A stretch of DNA of 64,000 bases from Adlercreutzia mucosicola DSM 19490 (lineage in GTDB: Bacteria > Actinomycetota > Coriobacteriia > Coriobacteriales > Eggerthellaceae): NCBI RefSeq assembly GCF_000422625.1, contig NZ_AUGK01000005.1, forward strand, positions 186,001 through 250,000, given 5' to 3'. How positions within the stretch are numbered: position 1 is the stretch's first letter; every line of letters begins with the position of its first letter. The notes below the pieces were generated by a model. It ran no database searches, had not been told where the DNA came from, and saw only the letters and a list, made by a program, of their open reading frames with translations. Position numbers and translations under genes: made by a program. Of this stretch, positions 40,996-49,244 are shown in pieces.

Positions 40996-42882
40996 TTAGT
41001 TCTCCGGCAGGGTCGGCACGGGCTCGTGGGGCTCCACGTAGAAGAGCACGGTGCCGTACTCCACGGGCGTGGCGTCCGACAGGCAGACCTCGCGGACGGT
41101 GCCCATCTCCTCGGCCGTGATCTCGTTCATCAGCTTCATGGCCTCCACGATGCACAGCGTCTCGTTGGCGGCCACCTCATCGCCTACCTTCACGAAGGGC
41201 GGCTCGCCGGGGGCCGGAGCCTCGTAGTAGGTGCCCACCATGGGGGCGATGACGGGCTTCCAGGTGGTGGGACGGCTGTTGGCCGGCTCGGCCGCCGGGG
41301 CCGGCGCCGCCGCAGGAACCGCGGGCACGGCCTGGGCCACGGGAGCCGCCGCAGCCGGCACGGCTACCGGCGCGCCCTGACCGGGCATGCGCACCGCGAT
41401 GCGGACGCCCTCTTCCTCTACCACGATCTCGCCGACGCCGCTCTCCTCGGCCACGCGAACCAGTTCGCGAATCTGATTGATATCCACGTAATCGTCCTCC
41501 TTGGTACCGCTGGACTCCTGCTCCAGCATGAAATCGACCTTCTCGGATACCCGGTGCTTGGAAAGGTAGGTGCGGGCCTCGTTGGGGAACAGGGCGTACA
41601 TGAGCACGTCCTCCTCGCTGTGGGCCAGATCCCCGATCTCGTTGGCCACCTCGTCGTAGGTGGTGGTCACGAGCGTGCCGGGGGCCACCGACGGATCCAA
41701 GATCTCAGAATCGCCGGCCACCTTCGCCACGATCTCCTTGTTCATGTGCCCGGGGGCCTTGCCATAGTAGCCGCAGACGTAGTCCTTCATCTCCTTGGAG
41801 ATGACGCTCCAGCGCTTGCCGGTGAGCACGTTGAACACGGCCTGAGTGCCCACGATCTGCGACATGGGAGTCACAAGCGGCGGATAGCCCACCTCGGCGC
41901 GGACCTTCGGAATCTCTGCCATCACCTCGGGCAGGCGGTCGACGGCCTTCTGCACCTCCAGCTGGCTGATGAGGTTGCTCATCATGCCGCCGGGCACCTG
42001 GTGAGAGTACACCTGCATGTGGATGAGCGAGGACACGCCGCGCTTGTAGTGGCCGCGCTTGCGCATCTCCTCCCAGTACTCGGAGATCTCGAACAGCAGG
42101 TCGAGGTCGAGATCGGTGTCGTAGCGGCTCTCCTTCAGGGCGGCCACGATCATCTCCACGGCCGGGTGCGAGTTGCCGAAGGCAAGCGGCGCGTGGGCGG
42201 TATCGGCCACGGCCACGCCGGCCTCGGCGGCCTTCAGGATGTTGGCCGGGGCCATGCCGCCGACGTAATGGCAGTGGATGTGCACGGGCAGGCCGATTTC
42301 CTCGTTGAAAGCCTTCACCATGCGCTCGGCGCGGTACGGGGTGAGCATGCCGGCCATGTCCTTGATGGCGATGGTGTCGGCGCCCAAATCCTTCAGCTGC
42401 TGGCCGTATTCCAGGTACGAGTCCAGCGTGTGCACCGGCGAGATGGTGTAGGAGATGGCGCCCTCGAACAGGCCGCCGTGCTCCTTGATGGCCTCGGCGT
42501 TGTCCACCACGTTGCGAATGTCGTTCAGCGCGTCGAACACGCGGAAGACCTCGATGCCGTTACGATGCGCCGCTCCGATGAAGCGGTTCACGATCTCGCG
42601 CGAGTAATGCTTGTAGCCCACCAGATTCTGGCCGCGCGACAGCATGGCGAGGGGGGTGTTGGGCGTGTTGGCCTTGATGGCGCGCAGGCGCTCCCAGGGA
42701 TTCTCGTCCAAAAAGCGCAGGCAGGAGTCGAACGTCGCTCCGCCCCACGCCTCGATGGCCCAATAGCCGACGCGGTCCATCTTCGGCAGGATCGGCAGCA
42801 TGTCGCCGATCTGCATGCGGGTGGCCCACAGGCTCTGCTGACCGTCGCGGATCGTGGTATCCATGATCTGAAGCCGTGGCAT
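40996..42882 (-). CDS. Carboxyltransferase (OadA/PycB type) fused to an AccB-type biotin carrier
   Basis: This 628-residue protein joins two functions. Residues about 1-460 form the PYC/OADA TIM barrel and conserved tail (MDTTIRDGQQSLWATRM, the metal ligands HIHCHYVGGMA, KDMAGMLTPY with the carbamylated-Lys region). Residues about 470-625 look like a complete AccB: DINQIRELVRVAEESGVGEI, a Pro/Ala linker, APMVGTYYEAPAPGEPPFV, and the biotinyl-lysine motif EAMKLMNE near 595. Ordinary OadA/PycB carriers lack the AccB N-terminal helix. It stands where accB is expected before accC. The most likely activity is pyruvate to oxaloacetate with AccC. Oxaloacetate decarboxylase or acyl-CoA carboxylase cannot be excluded. 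The ATG at 42882 has AAGGAGG 9 nt upstream. Confidence 0.9.
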   Translation of the reverse strand: MPRLQIMDTTIRDGQQSLWATRMQIGDMLPILPKMDRVGYWAIEAWGGATFDSCLRFLDENPWERLRAIKANTPNTPLAMLSRGQNLVGYKHYSREIVNRFIGAAHRNGIEVFRVFDALNDIRNVVDNAEAIKEHGGLFEGAISYTISPVHTLDSYLEYGQQLKDLGADTIAIKDMAGMLTPYRAERMVKAFNEEIGLPVHIHCHYVGGMAPANILKAAEAGVAVADTAHAPLAFGNSHPAVEMIVAALKESRYDTDLDLDLLFEISEYWEEMRKRGHYKRGVSSLIHMQVYSHQVPGGMMSNLISQLEVQKAVDRLPEVMAEIPKVRAEVGYPPLVTPMSQIVGTQAVFNVLTGKRWSVISKEMKDYVCGYYGKAPGHMNKEIVAKVAGDSEILDPSVAPGTLVTTTYDEVANEIGDLAHSEEDVLMYALFPNEARTYLSKHRVSEKVDFMLEQESSGTKEDDYVDINQIRELVRVAEESGVGEIVVEEEGVRIAVRMPGQGAPVAVPAAAAPVAQAVPAVPAAAPAPAAEPANSRPTTWKPVIAPMVGTYYEAPAPGEPPFVKVGDEVAANETLCIVEAMKLMNEITAEEMGTVREVCLSDATPVEYGTVLFYVEPHEPVPTLPEN

Positions 42883-43023
42883 GAACTCACACCTCCTTAT
42901 AGTTAGTCAAAGATCAAGTGCTGAATTATAGGGGAAGCCTACCACGGCTCAGCGCGGCACCGCCCGATTTGCCGACAAGAAACATCAACGAAGCGGCAGA
43001 GGGCGCGACGCTTCCCTTCCAGA
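42883..43023. other. Region upstream of the carboxyltransferase gene
   Basis: This non-coding stretch contains the start-proximal leader of the carboxyltransferase operon. On the minus strand TATAAT-like sequence occurs within CTATAATTCAGC near 42923-42935, a likely -10. Confidence 0.35.
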
Positions 43024-43141
43024 CGACAAAAAACACGTTTGAGCGAGGTTGCGCGGCACTCAGCGCGACAGAAATGACGGTTGAGCGAGGTTTGAGGCCC
43101 TGTTTTGCGCCGCAGGACTCGCCCAAACGTGATTTTTGTCG
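43024..43141. repeat. Cluster 1 of a 24-bp repeat (three copies)
   Basis: Copies lie at 43024-43047 (+), 43066-43089 (+) and 43118-43141 (-). They start CGACA and end TTGRGCGAG on the relevant strand. The plus and minus copies can pair into a long hairpin. The same 24-bp unit occurs three more times at 50287-50404. The block is intergenic, between the carboxyltransferase gene and degV. Confidence 0.8.
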
Positions 43142-43277
43142 CTCGCGCAGCGGCCTTCTCCGCAAGAGTTCCCAGCGGCCACTTTTCTGCTGACCTGTCA
43201 ACGGGAAAAGCCGTAGCTTAATTATGAACAATTACTCGCCATTTCGCGGATTCGGGCGCGGACGCACAGCGCGCCAT

Positions 43278-43283
43278 TAGAAT
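43278..43283 (+). promoter_or_regulatory. -10 element before degV
   Basis: TAGAAT, within TTAGAATA, lies 34 nt upstream of the ATG. The same arrangement precedes acpS and pit. Confidence 0.4.
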
Positions 43284-43316
43284 AACAAGGAAAACAGCTT
43301 CGATTCGGGAGGCACC

Positions 43317-44189
43317 ATGGCCATTCGCATCATCGTGGACTCGTCGGCAGATATGGAAGAGGACTACGCCGCCGCCCATGGCATCACCATCATCCCCATG
43401 ACCATCACCTTCGGCACCGAGGAGTTCTCCGAGGGTGTCGATATCAGTCGCACCGAGTTCTTCGAACGCCTCATCGAGAGCGACGAGCTGCCGCGCACGA
43501 GCCAGATCCCCCCCATGGTGTTCCAGGATCTGTTCCAGGAGGCCGTGGCTGCCGGCGACACCGTAGTGTGCATCACCCTTTCCAGCCACATCTCGGGCAC
43601 CTACCAGAGCGCCTGCATCGCCGCGGCCCCCTTCAAGGAGTCCGTCTTCGTGGTGGATTCCGAGAATGCCACCGTCGGCGAGCGTATCTTGGCCGAGCGC
43701 GCCTGGGCCCTGCGCGACGAGGGGCTTTCCGCCGCTGACATCGCCTACTGCCTCGACCAGGAGAAGAAGGACATCCGCCTCGTGGCGGCCCTCGACGGCC
43801 TGGAGTACCTGCGCCGCGGCGGGCGCATCTCCGGCGCGGCGGCGGCCATCGGCGGCCTTTTGTCCATCAAGCCCGTGGTGGGCGTCGTGGACGGCAAGGT
43901 GGTCGTTCTGGGGAAGGCCCGCGGCTCGAAGGCATCGCGCTCCATGGTATTCGAGGAAATCGAGAAGGCCGGCGGCATCGATTTCACGCGCCCGGTGTGG
44001 GTGGCCTACTCGGGCCTGTCCGACAAGATCGGCCGCAAGTACATCGCCGACTCGCTCGCCATCGCCGCCGATGAGGGCATCATCGAGAGCCCCGATGCCA
44101 TGGAGCTGCCCCTCACCCTCGTCGGCGCCGTCATCGGCACCCACGTGGGCCCCGACGGCGCCGCCTTCGCCTTCTTCGCCCGGGGCTAG
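43317..44189 (+). CDS. DegV-family fatty-acid binding protein
   Basis: DegV/FakB proteins bind a fatty acid and present it to the kinase FakA for phosphorylation. The 290 residues begin AIRIIVDSSADMEEDYAAAHGITIIPM (in part), a family hallmark. They continue with SQIPPMVFQDLF (the TSQPS-type Ser region) and VVCITLSSHISGTYQSACIA, and end VGAVIGTHVGPDGAAF, where the conserved H-x-GP closes the lipid site. The ATG at 43317 has GGGAGG 5 nt upstream. No FakA partner is in the window. Length is the usual 280-290. Confidence 0.93.
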   Translation: MAIRIIVDSSADMEEDYAAAHGITIIPMTITFGTEEFSEGVDISRTEFFERLIESDELPRTSQIPPMVFQDLFQEAVAAGDTVVCITLSSHISGTYQSACIAAAPFKESVFVVDSENATVGERILAERAWALRDEGLSAADIAYCLDQEKKDIRLVAALDGLEYLRRGGRISGAAAAIGGLLSIKPVVGVVDGKVVVLGKARGSKASRSMVFEEIEKAGGIDFTRPVWVAYSGLSDKIGRKYIADSLAIAADEGIIESPDAMELPLTLVGAVIGTHVGPDGAAFAFFARG

Positions 44190-44222
44190 CGGGGCGCGCT
44201 CTCCTAGCGACTCACCGCGGTC

Positions 44223-44286
44223 GGGAGCGCGGGGTGTTCTGATTCGCTCGGGCAGTCCTCGCTCGGTCAGAACACCCCGCGCTCCC
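44223..44286. repeat. Perfect 20-bp inverted repeat after degV
   Basis: Arms at 44223-44242 and 44267-44286 are exact complements (ends GGGAGCGCGGGG and CCCCGCGCTCCC). The 24-nt loop contains TCGCTCGG twice. No T-run follows, so it is unlike an ordinary terminator. Confidence 0.75.
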
Positions 44287-44306
44287 CCTACGCTCTACCA
44301 TCGCCG

Positions 44307-44336
44307 AAACAGAAGAAGCCTCCCGAAGGAGGCTTC
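44307..44336 (-). terminator. Intrinsic terminator of efp
   Basis: A 9-bp stem GAAGCCTCC/GGAGGCTTC (tetraloop CGAA on the plus strand) is followed on the minus strand by TTCTGTTTC. It lies 27 nt past the efp stop. Confidence 0.78.
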
Positions 44337-44362
44337 TCGACCTGTAAGGCTGTCCCGCTTGA

Positions 44363-44926
44363 TTAGACGCGCTTGATGACGCGGCCGTCGCGAGTGTCGA
44401 TCTGCAGCACGTCACCGATCTCGATGAAGGTGGGCACCTGCACCTCTTTGCCCGTCTCCAGGGTAGCCGGCTTCAGCGTGTTGGTGGCGGTGTCGCCCTT
44501 GAAGCCCGGCTCGGTGTGGGTCACTTCCAGTTCCACGAACATCTGGGGCTCCAGGCTGATGAGCTCGTCGCCGGCGTACAGCAGCGTAGCCTCGTCGTTC
44601 TCCTTCAGCCAATCGGAGGCGGCGCCCACCATATCGGCGGCGATGGGCATCTGCTCGAAGGTGTCGTTGTCCATGAACCAGTAGTCGGCGCCGTCGTTGT
44701 ACAGGTACTGCATCTTCTTGGACTCCAGGCGCACGGAATCGAACTTGGTGCCGGCGTTGAAGGTGTAGTCCACCACACGGCCGGTCTTGATGTCCTTGAG
44801 CTTGGTGCGCACAAAGGCGCCGCCCTTGCCCGGCTTCACATGCTGGAACTCGACGATGGTGCACATCTTGCCGTTGTTGATGATGCACATGCCGTTCTTG
44901 AAATCGGCGGTAGAAATGCTTGCCAC
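44363..44926 (-). CDS. efp: Elongation factor P
   Basis: EF-P rescues ribosomes stalled at consecutive prolines. The 187 residues have three OB/KOW domains. The N-terminal domain carries the loop VKPGKGGAFVRTK, with Lys at the modifiable position (about 32). The C-terminal signature is VTHTEPGFKGDTATNTLKPATLETG (in part) and VPTFIEIGDVLQIDTRDGRVIKRV (in part). GTG 44926 is chosen for AAAGGA 7 nt upstream. Its own promoter lies about 75 nt upstream. In many Gram-positives it follows pepP directly. Here about 10 kb separates them. Confidence 0.97.
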   Translation of the reverse strand: MASISTADFKNGMCIINNGKMCTIVEFQHVKPGKGGAFVRTKLKDIKTGRVVDYTFNAGTKFDSVRLESKKMQYLYNDGADYWFMDNDTFEQMPIAADMVGAASDWLKENDEATLLYAGDELISLEPQMFVELEVTHTEPGFKGDTATNTLKPATLETGKEVQVPTFIEIGDVLQIDTRDGRVIKRV

Positions 44927-44999
44927 GGATGCTTCCTTTCATGGTCACGCGCCGCGGAAACTGCTACGCTCGCACGTCGCGCCTGAATCAAACCGTTAC

Positions 45000-45028
45000 A
45001 TTATAGCCATCTTGCAGGCCCGCTGCAA
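45000..45028 (-). promoter_or_regulatory. efp promoter
   Basis: On the minus strand TTGCAG (45023-45028), a 17-nt spacer and a perfect TATAAT (45000-45005) give a leader of about 67-70 nt before GTG 44926. Confidence 0.75.
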
Positions 45029-45052
45029 AGTCCTCGGGGAAAGAACGCATCC

Positions 45053-45904
45053 CTAGTCGAGCACCGCTCCATCCCCCCAGGCTCCCGCCGCCTCGCGCGC
45101 ATCCTCGCACGGCGCCGAAGCACCCCCGACTACAGCCCGGCGCTCGCAGCGCGCGGCCCGGGCGGCGCGCAGCTTGCCGTAGCCGGCCATGTACAGGTTC
45201 ACCACCATGCCCGTGAACATGGCGCAGACCACGGTGCCCTCGCGCACCCCCTCCACATAGCCCAGAAACGCCAAGCCCAACACGGTGGCGACGATGGCGC
45301 AGGTCAGATCGAAGCTCACCTTCACCGTGCCGAAGCGGATGCCGGTCTTGGCAACGACGGCCTGCACCACGGCCTCGCCGCAGTTCATCACCGTACCGGA
45401 AACGACCGTCATCACAATGCCGGCGGCGAGCACCAAAATGCCCACGGCCAGGTACAGCCACGCCGACAGGTAGCTGGATACCGACAGAGGGGCTAGCAGG
45501 ACCACGAACACGTCGATGCACAAGCCGAAGAACACCGACACCGGCAGCTGCAAGAGGTCGATCGGGTGGAAGTCGCGACGCAAGATGACGATCTGGGTGA
45601 CCACGAGCAGGCACTGCCAGACCAGCATCAGTGTGCCGAAGGATATGTCGGGCAGCACGTGGCTCACCACGTAAGGGCAGGCGGAAATGGGCGAATTGCC
45701 CAAGTTGCCCTTCACCACCAGATCGATGCCCAAGGCCATCACCGCGATACCCGCCAGCATGAGCGCCACGCGGCCGGCCATGAACAGCGCCGCGCGGGGC
45801 GCGGGACGCGACGACGGCTGGGCGGCACCGGAGCGCTCGCGCCCCATTGACTTGCCCTTAGTGCGAATCTCGTTCCCTCGATTGATCTTCGACCGCATCG
45901 CCAT
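45053..45904 (-). CDS. YczE/YitT-type integral membrane protein
   Basis: This 283-residue protein has about five membrane helices: FMAGRVALMLAGIAVMALGIDL (first part), FGTLMLVWQCLLVVTQIVIL, LPVSVFFGLCIDVFVVLLAP and others. The segment VKGNLGNSPISACPYVVSH is typical of YczE/YyaS/YitT proteins. The family is uncharacterised. In some genomes its members lie near ABC or DMT transporters. ATG 45904 is preferred, with AGAGGA about 10 nt upstream, and the frame further upstream is basic and unlikely. The C-terminal 40 residues are charged and probably cytoplasmic. It lies in the accessory stretch between efp and pepP. Confidence 0.8.
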   Translation of the reverse strand: MAMRSKINRGNEIRTKGKSMGRERSGAAQPSSRPAPRAALFMAGRVALMLAGIAVMALGIDLVVKGNLGNSPISACPYVVSHVLPDISFGTLMLVWQCLLVVTQIVILRRDFHPIDLLQLPVSVFFGLCIDVFVVLLAPLSVSSYLSAWLYLAVGILVLAAGIVMTVVSGTVMNCGEAVVQAVVAKTGIRFGTVKVSFDLTCAIVATVLGLAFLGYVEGVREGTVVCAMFTGMVVNLYMAGYGKLRAARAARCERRAVVGGASAPCEDAREAAGAWGDGAVLD

Positions 45905-46299
45905 CGTATCACCGTCCTCTCGTATTCGTGCCGTTACAACGCTTTCCGTTATAGCACGAAGACAAGTGCGGGCGCGGCGGCGAACAGCGAGGAAGGCCGC
46001 TCGCGCAGGGCGTGCGGCCATTGGGTCTTTCTATGAATGTGAATGGGCGCGTGTGCGCATTCGCCGTATTCCTCGAGCAGAAGATGCCCCATGAGCACCA
46101 GCATCCCCCCATCGCACTCATGGACGACGAGCCCCCGATCGCCCACTGTCCATCGGAGCGGACGATGCCGCAGCGGGCGCGCTGCTCCCTCTCCAGCCTG
46201 GCAGCTGCGCAGCCCGAATGCAACACTGTCGCACCCCAGCGGCCGCTGCGCAATTTCGTGCAAGAACCTGGGCGGCGAGGCAGGTATCATGGAAGCCTT
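45905..46299. other. Divergent intergenic region between the YczE-like and AraC genes
   Basis: No gene is supported in these 395 bp. Frames on both strands stay open by chance of high GC, and none has a ribosome site or recognisable domain. A -10-like TATCAT lies at 46285-46290, just before the araC-type gene. Confidence 0.4.
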
Positions 46300-47070
46300 A
46301 TGAAACAGCTCATAGAACAACCACGGGAATCGGTGCGGCGCGTCTTAGGGGGTGCGGTAGAGATGCGGCGCTTCCGCGGTATCGACCAGCCTTTTACGCC
46401 CCACGTTCACGACTATCCCGTCATCGGCCTCATGCGTCGAGGGCAGAGGCTCATGACCTGTGGCCAAGCGCGCTATGAGCTCGCCAGCGGCCAGCTGCTG
46501 GCCCTGAACCCGGAGCAGCCCCACGGGTGCGTTCCCTGCGGCGAAGAGTCCCTCGTCTACGATAGCCTGGCCCTGCTGCATTGGCCCGATTGCCCCGCCT
46601 TGGAAGGACCCGCGGTGACCGACCGCACGGCGGCCGCGCGCTTCGCCGGTCTCATCGCCCGGCTTGAGGCGCCCGTCATCGACGAAGCAGCCGCCGAAGA
46701 GCAGCTCACCTTGCTGCTCTGCCAGCTCGCGCGTGTCTCCGAACCTGCGGCTCGCCCCGGCGCGGCCCAGGCCATGGCTTCCTACCTGCAATCCCACCGC
46801 GCCGATGCCGTGTGCCTGAGTGACCTGGCTGCCGTGGCCGCCACCTCGCGATACGGCGCCCTGCGCGCCTTCCAGGCCTCCTTCGGCATCACCCCCATGC
46901 GGTACCTCGCCGCCCTGCGCGCCGAGACCGCCCGCCGGGCCCTGGCCGCAGGCGCCCGTTGCGCCGATGCCGCCCAGGAAGCGGGCTTCGCCGACCAGGC
47001 CCACCTCACTCGCGTCTTCAAGGAGCGCTTCGGCATCACCCCGAGCGCTTACCGAAAGGCGGTCTCGTGA
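46300..47070 (+). CDS. AraC-family transcriptional regulator
   Basis: This 256-residue regulator has an N-terminal cupin-like effector domain (about 1-150; TPHVHDYPVIGLMRRGQRLMTC in part, LLALNPEQPHGC). A C-terminal double HTH of the AraC type follows (AVCLSDLAAVAATSRYGALRAFQAS, FGITPMRYLAALRAETARR, GFADQAHLTRVFKERFG, in parts). ATG 46300 is chosen because GGAAG lies close upstream. A longer open frame reaching 46012 has no support. The next gene, a DMT exporter, overlaps it by 4 nt (GTGA), so this is probably the regulator of that exporter. This is the LeuE/RhtB-like style of amino-acid or metabolite efflux control. Confidence 0.9.
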   Translation: MKQLIEQPRESVRRVLGGAVEMRRFRGIDQPFTPHVHDYPVIGLMRRGQRLMTCGQARYELASGQLLALNPEQPHGCVPCGEESLVYDSLALLHWPDCPALEGPAVTDRTAAARFAGLIARLEAPVIDEAAAEEQLTLLLCQLARVSEPAARPGAAQAMASYLQSHRADAVCLSDLAAVAATSRYGALRAFQASFGITPMRYLAALRAETARRALAAGARCADAAQEAGFADQAHLTRVFKERFGITPSAYRKAVS

Positions 47071-47954
47071 AAGCCCATATCCTCGCGGCGTTTACGGTAT
47101 TCGTCTGGGGCGTGACCTTCGTCTCCACGAAGGTGCTGCTGGCGGACTTCTCGCCGTTTTGGATCCTGTTCATACGGTTCGTCCTGGGGTTTCTGGCCCT
47201 GTGTTGCCTGCGGCCGCACCGGCTGCGCCTGCGCGAGCGACGCCACGAGCGACTCTTCGCCTGCGCAGGGCTCACCGGCATCGCCTGCTACTTCCTCATG
47301 GAGAACATCGCGCTCACCTTCACGAGCGCCACGGCCGTGGGCGTCATCGTGGCCACCTCTCCCCTGTTCACCGCGATCATCGCCCTGGCGCGAGGCCATC
47401 GCGGGGCGCTCACACTGCGTTTCGCTGCGGGATTCGTCATCGCCATGACCGGCATCGCCCTGGTCAGCTTCGCAAGCGGCGGAGCGGTGGGCGGTGACGT
47501 GGCGGCCAACCTCATCGGCTGCGGGCTGGCCCTGGCGGCAGCGCTGGTGTGGGCCATCTACTCCACCACCGTGGCGACCATCGCCGAAGCGGGCTACGAG
47601 ACTCTCGCCTCCACCAAGCGCATCTTCGGCTGGGGCCTTCTGTTCATGCTGGTCGCCCTGCCCTTCGGCGGACCGCTACCGGATCTTCCTGCGCTGACCA
47701 ATCCCGTGAACGCCGGCAACCTGGCCTTCCTCGGCCTCGGCGCTTCGGCCGCCTGCTTTGTTACCTGGGGGTTCGCCGTGAAGCACTTGGGAGCCGTCAC
47801 CACGAGCACCTATATCTACCTTGTACCGGCCGTGACCGCCGCCACTTCGGTCGCGGTGCTCGCCGAGCCGCTCACTGCGCCCATCGTCGGCGGCCTTGGG
47901 CTCACCATCGGCGGCCTCGCGCTGTCGAACTCCTCGGGACGCGACGCGTCCTAG
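47067..47954 (+). CDS. DMT/EamA-family transporter
   Basis: This 295-residue membrane protein has ten predicted helices in two EamA halves: AFTVFVWGVTFVSTKVLLAD at the start of the first, and LAAALVWAIYSTTVATI at the start of the second. It ends VGGLGLTIGGLALSNSSG. DMT proteins export or import small metabolites, often amino acids, and the substrate is unknown. The start GTG at 47067 lies inside the stop codon of the upstream AraC gene (GTGA), so translation is coupled. A second, unrelated-looking EamA gene lies convergent to it, 98 bp away. Confidence 0.9.
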   Translation: MKAHILAAFTVFVWGVTFVSTKVLLADFSPFWILFIRFVLGFLALCCLRPHRLRLRERRHERLFACAGLTGIACYFLMENIALTFTSATAVGVIVATSPLFTAIIALARGHRGALTLRFAAGFVIAMTGIALVSFASGGAVGGDVAANLIGCGLALAAALVWAIYSTTVATIAEAGYETLASTKRIFGWGLLFMLVALPFGGPLPDLPALTNPVNAGNLAFLGLGASAACFVTWGFAVKHLGAVTTSTYIYLVPAVTAATSVAVLAEPLTAPIVGGLGLTIGGLALSNSSGRDAS

Positions 47955-48015
47955 CGCTCGGCCGCATCCGCACGGGCGGCGCGGGCGGCCTGAAGCCCGT
48001 CCCTGCGACTATCCT

Positions 48016-48034
48016 GCGAATGCCTGCCATTCGC
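48016..48034. terminator. Hairpin between two convergent EamA transporter genes
   Basis: A 7-bp stem GCGAATG/CATTCGC with a 5-nt loop. No T-run follows, so function as a terminator is uncertain. Confidence 0.35.
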
Positions 48035-48052
48035 GAGCGCGCTCCAACCAGC

Positions 48053-49033
48053 CTAGCGTATCAGCGCGGGGAACAGGGCCGCGGCCTTGGCGGGCACGAA
48101 CACCGGGCCGCGGCGACGGGGCGCACGAGCCGGGGATTCGGTGCGCGGGGTGCTCTTGCGACCGTCCACGTAGGTGGCGGCGATTACCGTGACCACGATC
48201 ACCGCAGCGCCTACCAAACCGGTAACCGACAGGGTCTCGCCCAGCCACCAGTAGGCGAACAGCGCCGTGAACACAGGTTCGCCGGTCAGCAGCAGCGACA
48301 CCGTGGTGGACGAGAGCCGATCGAGGGCCACGGTCTGCAAGAAGAACGTGAGACAGGTGGACAGAAGCGCCAGAAACGCGATGATGCCCCAGGCCATTGG
48401 CTGCACGTCCGCCAGGTTAACCGGCGCCTCGAAGGCCAAAGCGCACCCGAGGCAGAGCCCGAAGGACACCACGATCTGAGTGCCGGCCACCGTGATGGCG
48501 TCAAGCTCCGCCAGGGCCCGCTTGCCCAGCACCAGGGCGCCGGCCAAGGCCACCGACGAGCCCAGGGCCATAATCTCCCCCAAGCCGAAGGCGAGGCTGC
48601 CGCCCTGGCTGCACAGCAGATACAGCCCTGCGGCCACAGCCACCTGGAAGGGAATGATCGCCCGCGGATAGCGCGTGCGCTCGGCCAGCATGGACAGAAA
48701 CGGCGTGAACACCACGGGCAGTGCCACCAAAAAACCTACGTTGGTGGCCGTCGTCAGGTCCAGCGCCACGTTGCAGCACAGATACGACAGGGCCATGCAC
48801 AGCGCCGCGGGCAGCCAGGCGCGCACGCGCACGGTGCGCAAGCGGCTGTACATACGGCGCCCGAACAGCGCCACAAACACGAGCGACGCCAGGCCGAAGC
48901 GCACGGCCAGACACCACAGCGGCGAGATAGACTCGTAGGCGAACTTCGTCACCGCGCTTCCCGACCCGAAAATGACCACTTCGATGAGCACGAAAACCAC
49001 GAAGGGCCAGCGTGCGGTCTTCCAACGATCCAT
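48053..49033 (-). CDS. EamA-family transporter, LysR-linked
   Basis: This 326-residue DMT-superfamily membrane protein has ten predicted helices (VVFVLIEVVIFGSGSAVTKF, LPAALCMALSYLCCNVALDL) and the typical second-half end SSTTVSLLLTGEPVFTALFA then YWWLGETLSVTGLVGAA. The C-terminus is basic. ATG 49033 is chosen, with AGAGGGGGAG close upstream. The frame upstream of it is basic and unlikely. It diverges from a LysR gene across a 211-bp region with promoters for both, so it is the probable target of that regulator. Substrate is unknown. Confidence 0.88.
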   Translation of the reverse strand: MDRWKTARWPFVVFVLIEVVIFGSGSAVTKFAYESISPLWCLAVRFGLASLVFVALFGRRMYSRLRTVRVRAWLPAALCMALSYLCCNVALDLTTATNVGFLVALPVVFTPFLSMLAERTRYPRAIIPFQVAVAAGLYLLCSQGGSLAFGLGEIMALGSSVALAGALVLGKRALAELDAITVAGTQIVVSFGLCLGCALAFEAPVNLADVQPMAWGIIAFLALLSTCLTFFLQTVALDRLSSTTVSLLLTGEPVFTALFAYWWLGETLSVTGLVGAAVIVVTVIAATYVDGRKSTPRTESPARAPRRRGPVFVPAKAAALFPALIR

Positions 49034-49143
49034 CTCTCCCCCTCTCGCTCGCGAAGACGGCCGCACGGGGCGGCCACCTCTTGAAGGCGTCAATTTCAAA
49101 CCCCCTGGCGGGGCTTTCTTTCTCTGTTTCAGGAACGGATGCC

Positions 49144-49212
49144 ATAGTAAGGCTCTTGTAAATGAAAGTAAAACGAGAGTTCTTGTCAAACATTTCAAGA
49201 AAGTCTTATAAT
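49144..49212. promoter_or_regulatory. Divergent promoters of the EamA and LysR genes
   Basis: On the plus strand TTGTCA (49183-49188), an 18-nt spacer and a perfect TATAAT (49207-49212) drive the LysR gene. On the minus strand TTTACT (49167-49172), a 17-nt spacer and TACTAT (49144-49149) could drive the EamA gene. The region is AT-rich and should contain the LysR binding sites. Confidence 0.6.
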
Positions 49213-49244
49213 GATGCAACTGCACCACCGAAAAGGGCGATTCT

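Noticed and set aside
43024-43141. Repeat cluster as a short CRISPR
   Set aside because: Copies are unequally spaced, in mixed orientation and diverged, and there are no cas genes.
46012-46299. 96-codon upstream extension of the AraC gene
   Set aside because: It has no ribosome site or AraC-like content. The cupin domain begins after ATG 46300.
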